DNA of 64,000 bases, from positions 229,789-293,788 of the forward strand of contig NZ_AUHJ01000004.1 of the NCBI RefSeq assembly GCF_000423125.1. Reading direction: 5' to 3'. This DNA comes from Haliea salexigens DSM 19537. Its GTDB lineage: Bacteria; Pseudomonadota; Gammaproteobacteria; Pseudomonadales; Halieaceae. Of this stretch, positions 39,007-47,503 are shown piece by piece. The notes under the pieces were generated by a model. That model did not search any database, was not told the DNA's origin, and worked only from the letters and a program-made list of their open reading frames with translations. Numbering within the stretch: position 1 is the first letter of the stretch; each line of letters opens with the position of its first letter. Made by a program: the position numbers and the translations under genes.

Positions 39007-39423
39007 CTAGTTGTGCGCCAGCATTTGCACGTTCTCGGTCAACGCTCCTTCGGGGTCCTCGGCGAACAACACGCGCACGCCGTGGTCAGTCTGTTCAAAA
39101 ATATCGCCGAGCGGTTTGCCACCGTTGGCGATAATACGTGCCTTGAGGGCATCCAGGTCATCCGTCACAAAGCCCAGGATCACTTGCTGGTCGCGGGGTT
39201 TGGGCCGATCCAGGAACTTGAACATGACCAGCGTTTGCCCCCCGTCCATCGCCTCTCCGGTACCCAGGATGACCTCGCGGAAAGGCTCGCCCATGCCACC
39301 CGCATCGCCGCCCACGCGCGCGACCACGTTGAGGCCGTAGACGGCACAGTAGTAATCAGTCATTTTCTCTTCGTCGTCGACGATGAGCTTGGTAAACAAG
39401 GACGCGAATGCATTGTCAGTCAT
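39007..39423 (-). CDS. VOC/glyoxalase-family protein
   Basis: A 138-residue vicinal-oxygen-chelate fold protein (LFTKLIVDDEEKMTDYYCAV, FREVILGTGE, VRVLFAEDPEGALTENVQ). The usual metal ligands are only partly clear: one Glu near ILGTGE and one near the C-terminus. The start at 39423 follows GGAG. It lies between two oxygenase-like paralogues on the opposite strand. It could be a small dioxygenase, isomerase or binding protein. Confidence 0.85.
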   Translation of the reverse strand: MTDNAFASLFTKLIVDDEEKMTDYYCAVYGLNVVARVGGDAGGMGEPFREVILGTGEAMDGGQTLVMFKFLDRPKPRDQQVILGFVTDDLDALKARIIANGGKPLGDIFEQTDHGVRVLFAEDPEGALTENVQMLAHN

Positions 39424-39530
39424 GGTGTTACTCCACACAGAGAAATATTATCGAAATGCTGTCAGCAACAGCCCGCAGTATTTCGGGCACCAAACCTGCT
39501 GGATACCTCCGGCACCGCAGTGCACATTTA

Positions 39531-39542
39531 ATGACAGATAAG
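39531..39542 (+). promoter_or_regulatory. Cluster palindrome site 2
   Basis: ATGACAGATAAG (reverse CTTATCTGTCAT) is one of the eight CTTAYnnRTAAG-like elements. It lies 55 bases before paralogue 2 and 108 bases before the divergent VOC gene, so it could serve both. Confidence 0.5.
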
Positions 39543-39596
39543 TTATTATTGGAATATATTACACATAAATTTACTACATAAGAACCGGTGACCCGC

Positions 39597-40673
39597 ATGA
39601 ACACAGAGCAGCAGGCCATTGCCAGCCGAATCCGCCCCGTAGCCGAGCCGCGCATCCTCGATGATGTCTACCGTGAAGACCAGTACCAGCGCATGCTGGG
39701 TGTGGTCCGCGATCGCGGCCCCTGGCAGCTAATCCTGGCCCAGCACTTCGCTTCCGCGCAGGAGGTAGTGGCAACCCTGTCAGGCGCACTTCCGGAGGGT
39801 GTCGAACCCAGCTTTGACCACTTCCTGACCAGTAATTTCCGCGGCTACTTTGCCAAGCACGGCACCTGCCTCTACCCGGAGCTGGAAGACTGCTTCTTCA
39901 ACAGCAAATTCCTGGACCTGGCGCGGGACTACTGGAAGGCCGAGTATGCGCGCCCCGACAACATGCTGTTCAACATCAACGGCCCCTGCGACAGCCATGA
40001 TCCGGCACACCTGGACGCCACCCAGTTCCGTGGCATCAACCAGAAGAACACCCCGATCTGGCTGATGAATACCATGACCAAGTCCGGCCTGTTTGACCAC
40101 TGGCTGATGAAGCGTGCCCAGGTCATCACCTGGTTCTACCCGGGGCGAATCGGCGGCGGTTTCACCTACTGGCCACAGGGTCCCCTGGAAGCTCCCAAGC
40201 GGGTCTCGGCCCCCATGCGGAACCGCGGCGTGGTGGTGCAGAACGAAATGATGTACCACCGCGGAGAAGCCTGCGGGCCGCAGCCCGAGCGCAAGCCAGC
40301 CGGACTGGCCTTTGAGTCCCTCCTCGGTGCCGACCCGCAGAGCCCCGACGGCTGGCAAATCACCACGGGCGATCAGGTGGTGCAGCGCATACCCGCTGAG
40401 GAACTCCGCTTCCTGATCCACTGGAGCGCCGAGATCTACCAGGACAAAGAGGAACTGGGGATGGTGATGGAGCATACCGATGATCTCAGCCACGAACAGG
40501 TCTTCGACATGCTGGTCACCGACCTGCGCCGCCAGGGCCACCAGTTCGACCCACCCAGCGACCCGCTGCGAGACACGGTTTTCATCAGCCTGCTGACCCG
40601 CGCATACGATGTCGGCGCACCTCGCATCTATCCACCGGAAGCACCGGGACCGGGCCAGGAACTGGCCGCCTGA
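39597..40673 (+). CDS. Oxygenase-like protein with HxD...H...R signature, paralogue 2
   Basis: A 358-residue member of the four-copy family. H138-x-D140 is in AHLDATQFRG, the distal His is H221 in MMYHRGEACGP, and Arg is at 232. It keeps the family blocks NTPIWLMNTMTKSGLFDHW and GGFTYWPQGP. The start is the ATG at 39597; a GTG nine bases upstream is possible. It leads a tight plus-strand operon with two Dabb-like proteins, an SDR and an alcohol dehydrogenase, so it probably carries out the first oxidation that these process. Confidence 0.8.
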   Translation: MNTEQQAIASRIRPVAEPRILDDVYREDQYQRMLGVVRDRGPWQLILAQHFASAQEVVATLSGALPEGVEPSFDHFLTSNFRGYFAKHGTCLYPELEDCFFNSKFLDLARDYWKAEYARPDNMLFNINGPCDSHDPAHLDATQFRGINQKNTPIWLMNTMTKSGLFDHWLMKRAQVITWFYPGRIGGGFTYWPQGPLEAPKRVSAPMRNRGVVVQNEMMYHRGEACGPQPERKPAGLAFESLLGADPQSPDGWQITTGDQVVQRIPAEELRFLIHWSAEIYQDKEELGMVMEHTDDLSHEQVFDMLVTDLRRQGHQFDPPSDPLRDTVFISLLTRAYDVGAPRIYPPEAPGPGQELAA

Positions 40674-40734
40674 TACCCGCAGCACGGTGCGCCACCGCCG
40701 CGAGTAATACCCCATTTACCACAAGGAGAACGGC

Positions 40735-41079
40735 TTGAGCACGATACACATTCTGGACGAAATCGTCCTCGCACCCGATGCCATCGCGCAGGTGCTGCAG
40801 TTGCTGGAGGAGCACTATCTGCCCGGCCTGCCCGCACGCCAGACGCTCAGCCTGCAGCAGCGCTGGGTATCGCCGCCGGTACAGCTGGAGAATCAGAACA
40901 ATACGCTCTGGCTGCTGTGGGAGGTCACCGACGCCTACTGCTACTACACCATGCGCGGCACCGCGGATGAGGGCGTGATGCGCTTCTGGGCGGAGGTCGA
41001 TCAGCTCTGCCAGGAGCGCCGCCGACATGTCATGGGTGACGCCACCCAGCCACTGCCACAGCCACTGGAGGACGCATGA
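40735..41079 (+). CDS. Small ferredoxin-like (Dabb/EthD-type) protein
   Basis: A 114-residue protein starting at a TTG, chosen because AAGGAG sits 8 bases before it and no ATG fits. The pattern of alternating helix and strand (HILDEIVLAPDAIAQVLQLL, NNTLWLLWEVTDAYCYYTM) suggests a dimeric alpha/beta-barrel fold like EthD or NIPSNAP, but similarity is weak. Its stop overlaps the ATG of the next gene by 4 bases. Confidence 0.6.
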   Translation: MSTIHILDEIVLAPDAIAQVLQLLEEHYLPGLPARQTLSLQQRWVSPPVQLENQNNTLWLLWEVTDAYCYYTMRGTADEGVMRFWAEVDQLCQERRRHVMGDATQPLPQPLEDA

Positions 41080-41705
41080 GCATCTGCGAGACCCTACAGA
41101 TCCACCTGAAGCCAGGCGCCGATACCACACAGGCTGATACTGCCATCCGCGAGCACATCACAGGTCTACCGGGCCTGCAATCCTGGCACGTGGGCCTCAA
41201 CCTTGAGGGCTGCTGGGGCGCAGGGCAGCTGACCGTCGACCTGCTGCGCGAGGCCGACAGCGCCGATCGCCCCATCGACTTCAGCGGCGTACCCGGCTTT
41301 GAACGCACCGACGGTGTGCAGTACCAGACCATTGAGCAGGGCCTGCGCCAGCCCGACATCCAGGGCGGCATCTGGCGCACACTGATGCTGCAAATCCGCG
41401 ATGGTGCAGCGGCGGAAGAGGTCGCTAAATTCGAACAGGAGACACTCGGAATGCCACGTTACATGCGCGGCATCCGCAACTGGCGGCTGGGACGGGTGAC
41501 CTCCCCGGGCACGCACTGGACCCATGTCTGGCAGCAGGAGTACACCACCATCAATGACCTGATGGGCGAATACCTGTTGCACCCCTATCACTGGGGCTGG
41601 GTGGACCGGCGCTTCGACCCGGAGTTTCCGGACGTGTGGGTCGTGGATACGGGGCTGTGTCATGCCTTCTGCCCACTGGAATCGACGATCGTCGGCCGCG
41701 ACTGA
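41076..41705 (+). CDS. Tandem Dabb-like alpha/beta-barrel protein
   Basis: A 209-residue protein with two repeats of a Dabb-like ferredoxin fold. The second (RTLMLQIRDGAAAEEVAKFE, then WTHVWQQEYTTINDLMGEYL and HPYHWGWVD) is the clearer one. Such domains occur in terpene, polyketide and aromatic pathways as cyclases, monooxygenases or binding proteins. Here its place between an oxygenase-like gene and an SDR suggests handling of an unstable intermediate. It is translationally coupled to the preceding small protein. Confidence 0.72.
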   Translation: MSICETLQIHLKPGADTTQADTAIREHITGLPGLQSWHVGLNLEGCWGAGQLTVDLLREADSADRPIDFSGVPGFERTDGVQYQTIEQGLRQPDIQGGIWRTLMLQIRDGAAAEEVAKFEQETLGMPRYMRGIRNWRLGRVTSPGTHWTHVWQQEYTTINDLMGEYLLHPYHWGWVDRRFDPEFPDVWVVDTGLCHAFCPLESTIVGRD

Positions 41706-41745
41706 TCTTTGCCACCGCCACTCATCACATAGCGAGGAGTCTCTC

Positions 41746-42600
41746 ATGTCTGCAGCCAACACCCTGCAGGGCCGGGTTGCCCTGATCACCGGCGCCAGCC
41801 GTGGCATCGGCCGGGCCATTGCCCAACGACTGGCCAGCGCCGGCGCCACCGTTTTGGTTACCGCCCGCAGTGTCGACCATTCGGCGGAATTTCCCGGCAC
41901 GCTGGCGGAAACCGTAGCCCTGATTGAAAAGGCCGGTGGCAAGGCGATTGCCCTGCGCGCCGACATCGAATCGGTTGAGGATCTGGAAACCCTGGTGCCA
42001 CGCACGGTCGAGGCTGCCGGCCGCCTGGATATCCTGGTCAACAATGCCGGCATCGCCCATTACGCCCGGGTCGAGGACATGCCCCTGGACACCTTCGATC
42101 TCACCGTACAACACTACTTGCGGGCGCCCTTCATCCTCTGCCAGAAGGCCATCCCCGTCATGCGGGAGCAGGGCGCCGGCTGGATCGTCAACATCGGCTC
42201 GGTCACCGCCCAGCGACCGATTCAGCCCTGGGGCGACTGGGAACGCCTGGGTGGTGCAACTGTCTACGCGGCGATCAAACTGGCGCTCAACCGCTTCAGT
42301 CAGGGCCTGGCGGCCGAGCTGGAGCAGGACAATATTGCCGTCAACGTGGTCGGGCCGAGCACCGCGATCAGTACCCCGGGCGCAGACCGCTTTACACCGG
42401 AGGATTACCCCACCGAGCCGGTGGAATACCTCACCGAGACCGTCCTCGCCATGAGTCACCTGCCGGCGGCAGAGCGCACCGGGCTGATCACCCATAGCCT
42501 GCATTTCCCCTACCGCGAGAAGCTCCCGGTCTACAGTCTCGACGGCAAGGAACAACTGCCACCGCCACAGATCCCGGAATACGCTCACCCGGATATCTGA
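41746..42600 (+). CDS. Short-chain dehydrogenase/reductase
   Basis: A 284-residue SDR. TGASRGIG, NNAG, a catalytic Ser in NIGSVTAQRP and YAAIK (Y-x3-K) are all present. An extended loop before the Tyr (RPIQPWGDWERLGG) and a longer C-terminus make it larger than standard members. AGCGAGGAG precedes the ATG. It lies in the operon of oxygenase-like paralogue 2, followed by an alcohol dehydrogenase. Confidence 0.9.
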   Translation: MSAANTLQGRVALITGASRGIGRAIAQRLASAGATVLVTARSVDHSAEFPGTLAETVALIEKAGGKAIALRADIESVEDLETLVPRTVEAAGRLDILVNNAGIAHYARVEDMPLDTFDLTVQHYLRAPFILCQKAIPVMREQGAGWIVNIGSVTAQRPIQPWGDWERLGGATVYAAIKLALNRFSQGLAAELEQDNIAVNVVGPSTAISTPGADRFTPEDYPTEPVEYLTETVLAMSHLPAAERTGLITHSLHFPYREKLPVYSLDGKEQLPPPQIPEYAHPDI

Positions 42601-42624
42601 CAGCCATCAAGCAAGGAGAGTGTC

Positions 42625-43656
42625 ATGCGTGCTGCGGTGTTTCACAAGGCCGGCCAGCCCCTGTCGATAGAGACGGTTGCCGACCCCCGACCGGCAGCGG
42701 GCGAGGTGGTGTTGCAGGTGGCCCGAGCGGGCATTTGCGGTTCCGACCTGCACATGACGGAATATCCGGATGTCATGCCGCCCGGACTGATCATGGGGCA
42801 CGAGTTCGCCGGCACAGTGGTCGCCCTGGGCGACGACATCGCCGGCCCCTGGCGCTCTGGCCAGCGGGTGACGGCGCTGCCCCTGCATGTCTGCCACCAC
42901 TGTGAAGCCTGCGACGGTGGCCACCACGCCCTGTGCCCGTCGGTGGTCTTTGCCGGCACCTCCCTCGACCACCCCGGTGCCTATGCGGAGTATGTGAGGG
43001 TGCCCGCCAGCATGCTGCAGACACTGCCCGAAGGTGTCAGCTTTGAGGAGGGTGCCATGATCGAACCCCTATCGGTGGGCTACCATGCGGTGCGCCTGGC
43101 GGAGTCGATCAAGGGCGCTTCAGTGCTGGTGCTCGGAGCTGGCCCCATCGGTGCCGCGGTGACACTCTTCGCGCGCATGGCCGGGGCCCGGCAGGTAGTC
43201 GTCAGCGAGCGCTTCCCCACCCGGCGCGAACGCGCTCTGGAGGTCGGTGCCACGGCAGTGATTGATCCAGCCGAGCAGGACCCGGCTGAGGCCTTCACCC
43301 GGCTTACCGGCGGCAACCCGCAGGTCGTCTTCGAATGTGTGGGCGTGCCGGGGATGCTGCGGGAAGCCGTGCGGCTGGTGGGGATTCGCGGTCGCATCGT
43401 GGTCGCGGGCGTGGTGCTGCAGGACGACAGTTTCTCGCCACTCCCCGCGCTGCTGAAGGAAGTTTCCATCCGCTACAGCCAAGCCTACGACGAGTCGGAT
43501 TTCGAGGCTGTCATCCGCGCGATTGCCAGGGGTGAAGCCCGGCCACAGCCCCTGCACACCGCCACGGTCAGCCTGGACCAGCTACCGGAGACCTTCGAGT
43601 CGCTGCGCGCTGCGTCACCCCACTGCAAGGTGTTGATCGACCCGGCGATAGGCTGA
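42625..43656 (+). CDS. Zinc-dependent alcohol dehydrogenase (MDR)
   Basis: A 343-residue medium-chain dehydrogenase. Catalytic zinc ligands are in GICGSDLH and GHEFAG, structural zinc Cys in CHHCEACDGGHHALC, and the nucleotide site is VLGAGPIGAAV. It resembles threonine/2,3-butanediol/sorbitol-type dehydrogenases. It is the last gene of the plus-strand operon and probably oxidises an alcohol made by the oxygenase-like protein. A hairpin follows its stop. Confidence 0.9.
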   Translation: MRAAVFHKAGQPLSIETVADPRPAAGEVVLQVARAGICGSDLHMTEYPDVMPPGLIMGHEFAGTVVALGDDIAGPWRSGQRVTALPLHVCHHCEACDGGHHALCPSVVFAGTSLDHPGAYAEYVRVPASMLQTLPEGVSFEEGAMIEPLSVGYHAVRLAESIKGASVLVLGAGPIGAAVTLFARMAGARQVVVSERFPTRRERALEVGATAVIDPAEQDPAEAFTRLTGGNPQVVFECVGVPGMLREAVRLVGIRGRIVVAGVVLQDDSFSPLPALLKEVSIRYSQAYDESDFEAVIRAIARGEARPQPLHTATVSLDQLPETFESLRAASPHCKVLIDPAIG

Positions 43657-43693
43657 ATAGCGTCTTTTCTCGCTGCCCGCGCTGGGCCAGCGA

Positions 43694-43720
43694 GGCCTGC
43701 TTTACTGTTAACAGCAGGCC
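43694..43720. terminator. Possible bidirectional terminator
   Basis: An 8-bp perfect stem (GGCCTGCT / AGCAGGCC) with an 11-base loop lies between the convergent alcohol dehydrogenase and SDR genes. No long T-run follows. Confidence 0.5.
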
Positions 43721-43743
43721 CCTTGGCAAAGTGATCTGACCCA

Positions 43744-44598
43744 TCAGCCCACGCCTAGCCCCGCCAGCACCTCCGGCGGCAACGTCGGATCCGCCTGGCT
43801 GGACAGGTGCTGCGCCCGATTGGCGGCAAACTCCGCGGTGATTTCCGGGTGGGTGGAGACCCAGAACTTGCCTTCGGCCAGCTGCGGCAGGATGCGCTCG
43901 GCAGCCTCGTAACCGCTGATACCATCGGCCTTCAGCATGTTGCGCATGATCTCCCGGTGGTGGGCATTGACCGGGTCCTCACCGGTCTTCGAATCCTCGA
44001 AGATCCGCGTGGCCACCGGACCCGGCAGGATCGCCGAGACCTGGATGGGCGCCTTCTTCACCTGCATCTCCAGGTAGAGACACTCGCTGAAGGACAGAAT
44101 GGCGTGCTTGCTGAGGACATAGGAGGTCTGGATCGGCATCATGCCCAACCCACCGATGGAAGTGGTATTGGCGATCCAGGCGCGTTTGCCCGCCTCGAGC
44201 ATGCGCGGAGCGAAGGCCCGCACCCCATGAATGGCGCCGTGGATGTTGATGTTGAGGGTCTTTTCCCAGACGGCCGCTGGCAGCTCCCAGCAAAAGCCCA
44301 GGGTCTCGATGCCGGCATTGTTCACCAGCAGCGTGACATCACCAAAGGTCTCGTGGGTGACCGCGGCCAGGCGGTCCAGGGCTTCGGGCTCGGACACGTC
44401 CGTGTGCACCGCCAGGGCTTCGGCGCCAGCCGAGCGAATCTCCTCCGCAACGCTCTCCGCACGCTCCATCGCCACATCAGCCAGCACCACGCGCATGCCC
44501 TGCCTCGCCGCCAGCCGGGCCAGGCCCTCGCCAATGCCGGAGCCGGCGCCGGTGATGACGGCAACGCCGCCCTTGAATACACCCATGTCCTGGGTCAT
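43744..44598 (-). CDS. Short-chain dehydrogenase/reductase
   Basis: A 284-residue SDR. TGAGSGIG binds the cofactor, Asp after the second strand (VVLADVAMERAE) indicates NAD(H), NNAG is present, and catalytic Ser and Y-x3-K (YVLSK) follow. It is related to glucose/ribitol-type and hydroxysteroid SDRs. GGAGGGAG precedes the start. It is a single-gene unit with a palindrome site 37 bases upstream of its start. Confidence 0.89.
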   Translation of the reverse strand: MTQDMGVFKGGVAVITGAGSGIGEGLARLAARQGMRVVLADVAMERAESVAEEIRSAGAEALAVHTDVSEPEALDRLAAVTHETFGDVTLLVNNAGIETLGFCWELPAAVWEKTLNINIHGAIHGVRAFAPRMLEAGKRAWIANTTSIGGLGMMPIQTSYVLSKHAILSFSECLYLEMQVKKAPIQVSAILPGPVATRIFEDSKTGEDPVNAHHREIMRNMLKADGISGYEAAERILPQLAEGKFWVSTHPEITAEFAANRAQHLSSQADPTLPPEVLAGLGVG

Positions 44599-44634
44599 TT
44601 CACTCCCTCCCGATTGTTATTCCGAAGGGATTAT

Positions 44635-44646
44635 CTTATCACTAAA
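44635..44646 (-). promoter_or_regulatory. Cluster palindrome site 3
   Basis: CTTATCACTAAA matches CTTAYnnRTAAG well. It lies 37 bases upstream of the SDR start at 44598, in an AT-rich stretch likely to be its promoter. Confidence 0.5.
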
Positions 44647-44740
44647 TATTCAGGGGGACCCGCGTTCTGTTCAGCCAGTCGCTGTCACCCGCAGCAGCGC
44701 TCGCTACGGGATCCCACATAACACGCGGGCAACCAAGCGC

Positions 44741-45661
44741 CTAGCGTGCCGTTTCCATCGTCACCAGCTCCCGCTCCACATTGGCGATGATGCCCTGAAA
44801 CCCCAGCTCCAGAACCTCCTCACTGGCGATGTCGGAATGGTAGCGGCGTAACATGATCAGGAAATCCTGCTCATCAGGCTCCAGTTCGTCGATATCCGAG
44901 AGGGAGATCGGCGAGCGAAAAATACTCCCCTCCCGCTCGTTGAATACCAAGGCAATGGCGTTGCTGCAGAACATCCAGGCGTGCACCGCGAGTTTGTGCT
45001 CGCGGAAACCGATCTCGTGGAGCGTGCGCGACACCGTCAGGGTGACCCGCAACCAGCCCGGCGAGCTCTTGCCATCCACCCCCATCACCTTGAGCACGAA
45101 GGGGTATTCGTCGGAAAGCTTCTTGAAGGTCCACAACCACTGCCAGAGGGTGTCCTGCCAGCTCTGGTGGCGCTTGCGCGGGGGCATCTTGAAGCGCAGG
45201 CAGATGTGGTCGGCCACCGCCGCCAGCAGGGCCTTGCGGCTGGGAAAGTAGTTGTAGAGCGCCATGGACACGGTATCCAGGGAGGCCGCCACCCGGGCCA
45301 TGGTGAAATCCTCCACCGGACCTTCTTCGAGCAGCTGCATGGCCTTTTCCAGCACCATCTTGCGCGAGAGCCGCGGCGGCCGACCCGCGGCCGAGCGTGC
45401 GCGGCCATTAGCTGGCGCAACCTTGCTCCGTGCGGCGGCGTGCTTTTTCCGGGCGGCAGCTTTTTTTCCGGTTGCGGCCTTTTTAACGGGCGCTTTCTTC
45501 GCCTTGGCCGCCTTGCTGGTGGCCGTCTTGCCTGTGGACGAAGCCTTTCCCGTTGCTTTCGTCCCGGCCGTGACTTCTGCCTTTCGCTTGACCGTGCGCG
45601 GGGCGCGACCGGTGTCTTTCCGGGTAGCGCTGCCGTCGACTTCAGTGGATCTGGATGCCAT
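44741..45661 (-). CDS. TetR-family regulator with Lys/Ala-rich N-terminal tail
   Basis: A 306-residue protein. Residues 1-93 form a low-complexity Lys/Ala/Thr/Arg tail (AAKAKKAPVKKAATGKK), histone-H1-like. The TetR DNA-binding domain starts at GRPPRLSR (about 94) with the HTH in MARVAASLDTVSMALYNYF. The C-terminal ligand domain shows a TetR_C-like segment. TetR proteins are usually 190-230 residues, so the tail is an addition. A GGGGA site precedes the ATG, supporting this long form. It is the only regulator inside the cluster and a candidate to bind the shared palindrome. Confidence 0.88.
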   Translation of the reverse strand: MASRSTEVDGSATRKDTGRAPRTVKRKAEVTAGTKATGKASSTGKTATSKAAKAKKAPVKKAATGKKAAARKKHAAARSKVAPANGRARSAAGRPPRLSRKMVLEKAMQLLEEGPVEDFTMARVAASLDTVSMALYNYFPSRKALLAAVADHICLRFKMPPRKRHQSWQDTLWQWLWTFKKLSDEYPFVLKVMGVDGKSSPGWLRVTLTVSRTLHEIGFREHKLAVHAWMFCSNAIALVFNEREGSIFRSPISLSDIDELEPDEQDFLIMLRRYHSDIASEEVLELGFQGIIANVERELVTMETAR

Positions 45662-45832
45662 GGTTTCCCCAATTGGAATTCGCTGCCGGGCGCAATGTTG
45701 GCGCCCGTTACCTATAGGATTTCAATATAGCGTTGGCCGCTAGTTTACAGCAAGCGAACCTGGCCCCAAACTTGCAAACGAACTCACACAGAAGCTTGCA
45801 CACGCCCCACGAAAGACGGTACTTTGCATTTT

Positions 45833-45844
45833 TTTATGTATAAG
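45833..45844 (+). promoter_or_regulatory. Cluster palindrome site 4
   Basis: TTTATGTATAAG (reverse CTTATACATAAA) lies in the divergent region between the TetR gene and the MDR dehydrogenase, 73 bases before the latter and 172 before the former. It could therefore give autoregulation as well as control of the dehydrogenase. Confidence 0.5.
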
Positions 45845-45916
45845 CAAGTGCACTGCAGGAAAGCGCGTGGTAACCGGTCCAGCGAACGCCTGCAATGCAC
45901 CAACGAGGAAGCCATC

Positions 45917-46858
45917 ATGAAAGCCGTCCGCTGCCACGACCACGAAATCCACGTCCACGAGGTTCCCCCACCCAGCGGTGAGGGTATCCGCGTGCGGGTT
46001 GCCTCCGCCGGCATCTGTGGCAGTGATCTGCACTTCTGGCAACAGGGCTTTCCCATTCCCTTCACTCTGGGCCATGAGATCGCCGGCATCGCCGCCGATG
46101 GCACCCCGGTTGCCATCGAGCCGACCGTCTACTGTGGCCACTGTGAGCGCTGTGTGCGCGGCGACTACAACATGTGTGTGCGGGGTAGCGAAGCGGTGAT
46201 GGGCGTGGGCCGCGACGGCGGCATGACCGAGGAATTGATCGTTCCGGAGAAATGTCTGGTTCGTCTGCCGGGCGGTATCCGCGCCGAGGACGCTTGCCTG
46301 GTCGAGCCCCTTTCGGTCGCCGTGCGCGGCATCGCCCTGGCGGGCATCAGCGACAAACACAAGGTCGCCGTCATCGGCGGCGGCACCATCGGCCAGTGCG
46401 CGGTGGCCATCGCCCGCCAGGCAACCAGCAAGGTGCACCTATTCGCCCGCCACGAGGCCCAGCTGCGGGCCGGCGAGATCCTCGGGGCAACCCTCGGCGG
46501 CGAAACCGAAGACTACGACCTGGTGATCGACTGCGCCGGGACCGACAGTGCCATGGAACAGGCGGCCAATCTCTGCCGACCCGGCGCCACCATCCTGATG
46601 CTGGCCTCCTACTGGGGTGGCCTGACCATGCCCGCCATGCAAATGATGATGAAGGAACTGCGCACCGTCACCTCCATGGCCCAGGCCCGGCAAGGGCTGG
46701 TGCGCGACGTGGAAATCGCGGCCGCCACCCTGGCCCGCAATCCCAAGATCGCACCGACCCTGATCACACATCGCCTACCTCTGGAGGCGGCGTCGGAGGC
46801 TTTTGCGATTGCCGCGGACCGCAAGCAAGGCGCGATCAAAGTCGCCTTCAATCCCTGA
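45917..46858 (+). CDS. Zinc-dependent dehydrogenase (MDR, idonate/sorbitol-like)
   Basis: A 313-residue medium-chain dehydrogenase, slightly short for the family. GICGSDLHFW and GHEIAG carry the catalytic zinc ligands, YCGHCERCVRGDYNMC the structural zinc, and VIGGGTIGQ the NAD site. AACGAGGAAGCC precedes the ATG; longer upstream starts would have no homology. It stands alone and is divergent from the TetR gene. Confidence 0.89.
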   Translation: MKAVRCHDHEIHVHEVPPPSGEGIRVRVASAGICGSDLHFWQQGFPIPFTLGHEIAGIAADGTPVAIEPTVYCGHCERCVRGDYNMCVRGSEAVMGVGRDGGMTEELIVPEKCLVRLPGGIRAEDACLVEPLSVAVRGIALAGISDKHKVAVIGGGTIGQCAVAIARQATSKVHLFARHEAQLRAGEILGATLGGETEDYDLVIDCAGTDSAMEQAANLCRPGATILMLASYWGGLTMPAMQMMMKELRTVTSMAQARQGLVRDVEIAAATLARNPKIAPTLITHRLPLEAASEAFAIAADRKQGAIKVAFNP

Positions 46859-46918
46859 AATTGCGGAACCCTGTGCGGCCCGCAACGGTCCTTTCCCCCG
46901 GAAAGACTGACCACACAA

Positions 46919-47503
46919 TCAGCGCAGGCCGTCGTTGCCCTGCACCGCCTCTTTGAGCAACCCGCCCAGACGCGAGTGCACGCGCCCCCCACTGCCCATC
47001 ACCAGGGCAAAGAGGATTTCATTGGGCCGCGGCGCGTCCTGCAGACCCACGTCCATCGAATTGAAGTGACTGCGCACATAGGCTGCGTGGATGTAATGGA
47101 CCGGCACCATCATGCGGTAGCCGGCGCAGGCCACCGCCTTGTTAGCGGGCACCATGGCCTTGGGCTGCCCCAGCACCTCACGCATGGCCCAGCCTCCGGC
47201 CTCGTGCCACACCGCGCCATGCTCCAATTCACCATTGATGCCGATGATGGCCGCCTTGCTGTAGACCTCGACCCGGTCGGTGCCACCCAGCGCGTCCACC
47301 AGCTCCTCCGCCAGCTCGCGTCCCAGGCTGCGCAGTTCTGCCATGAAAGGCATCAGATCCTCTTCGTAGCGACCGGCATAGGGGTTGCGCACCACGGCCA
47401 TGGCCGCGGCCATTTTCAGCGGCACTTCGGCAACAGGCCCACCTTCGTGGTAGACGGTTTCAATGCTCAGGGCACGCTTGCGGATTTCAATCAGGGGATT
47501 CAC
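46919..47503 (-). CDS. DUF1185 (amino acid synthesis family) protein
   Basis: A 194-residue protein of the DUF1185/amino-acid-synthesis family, recognised from the pattern RNPYAGRYEEDL, EVYSKAAIIGINGELEHGA and EILFALVMGSGGRVHSRLGG. The fold is related to chorismate-mutase-like trimers, but the reaction is unknown. Its ATG overlaps the stop of the upstream dehydrogenase by 4 bases. It is the last gene of the BVMO operon, so a role in handling the product is possible. Confidence 0.83.
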   Translation of the reverse strand: MNPLIEIRKRALSIETVYHEGGPVAEVPLKMAAAMAVVRNPYAGRYEEDLMPFMAELRSLGRELAEELVDALGGTDRVEVYSKAAIIGINGELEHGAVWHEAGGWAMREVLGQPKAMVPANKAVACAGYRMMVPVHYIHAAYVRSHFNSMDVGLQDAPRPNEILFALVMGSGGRVHSRLGGLLKEAVQGNDGLR

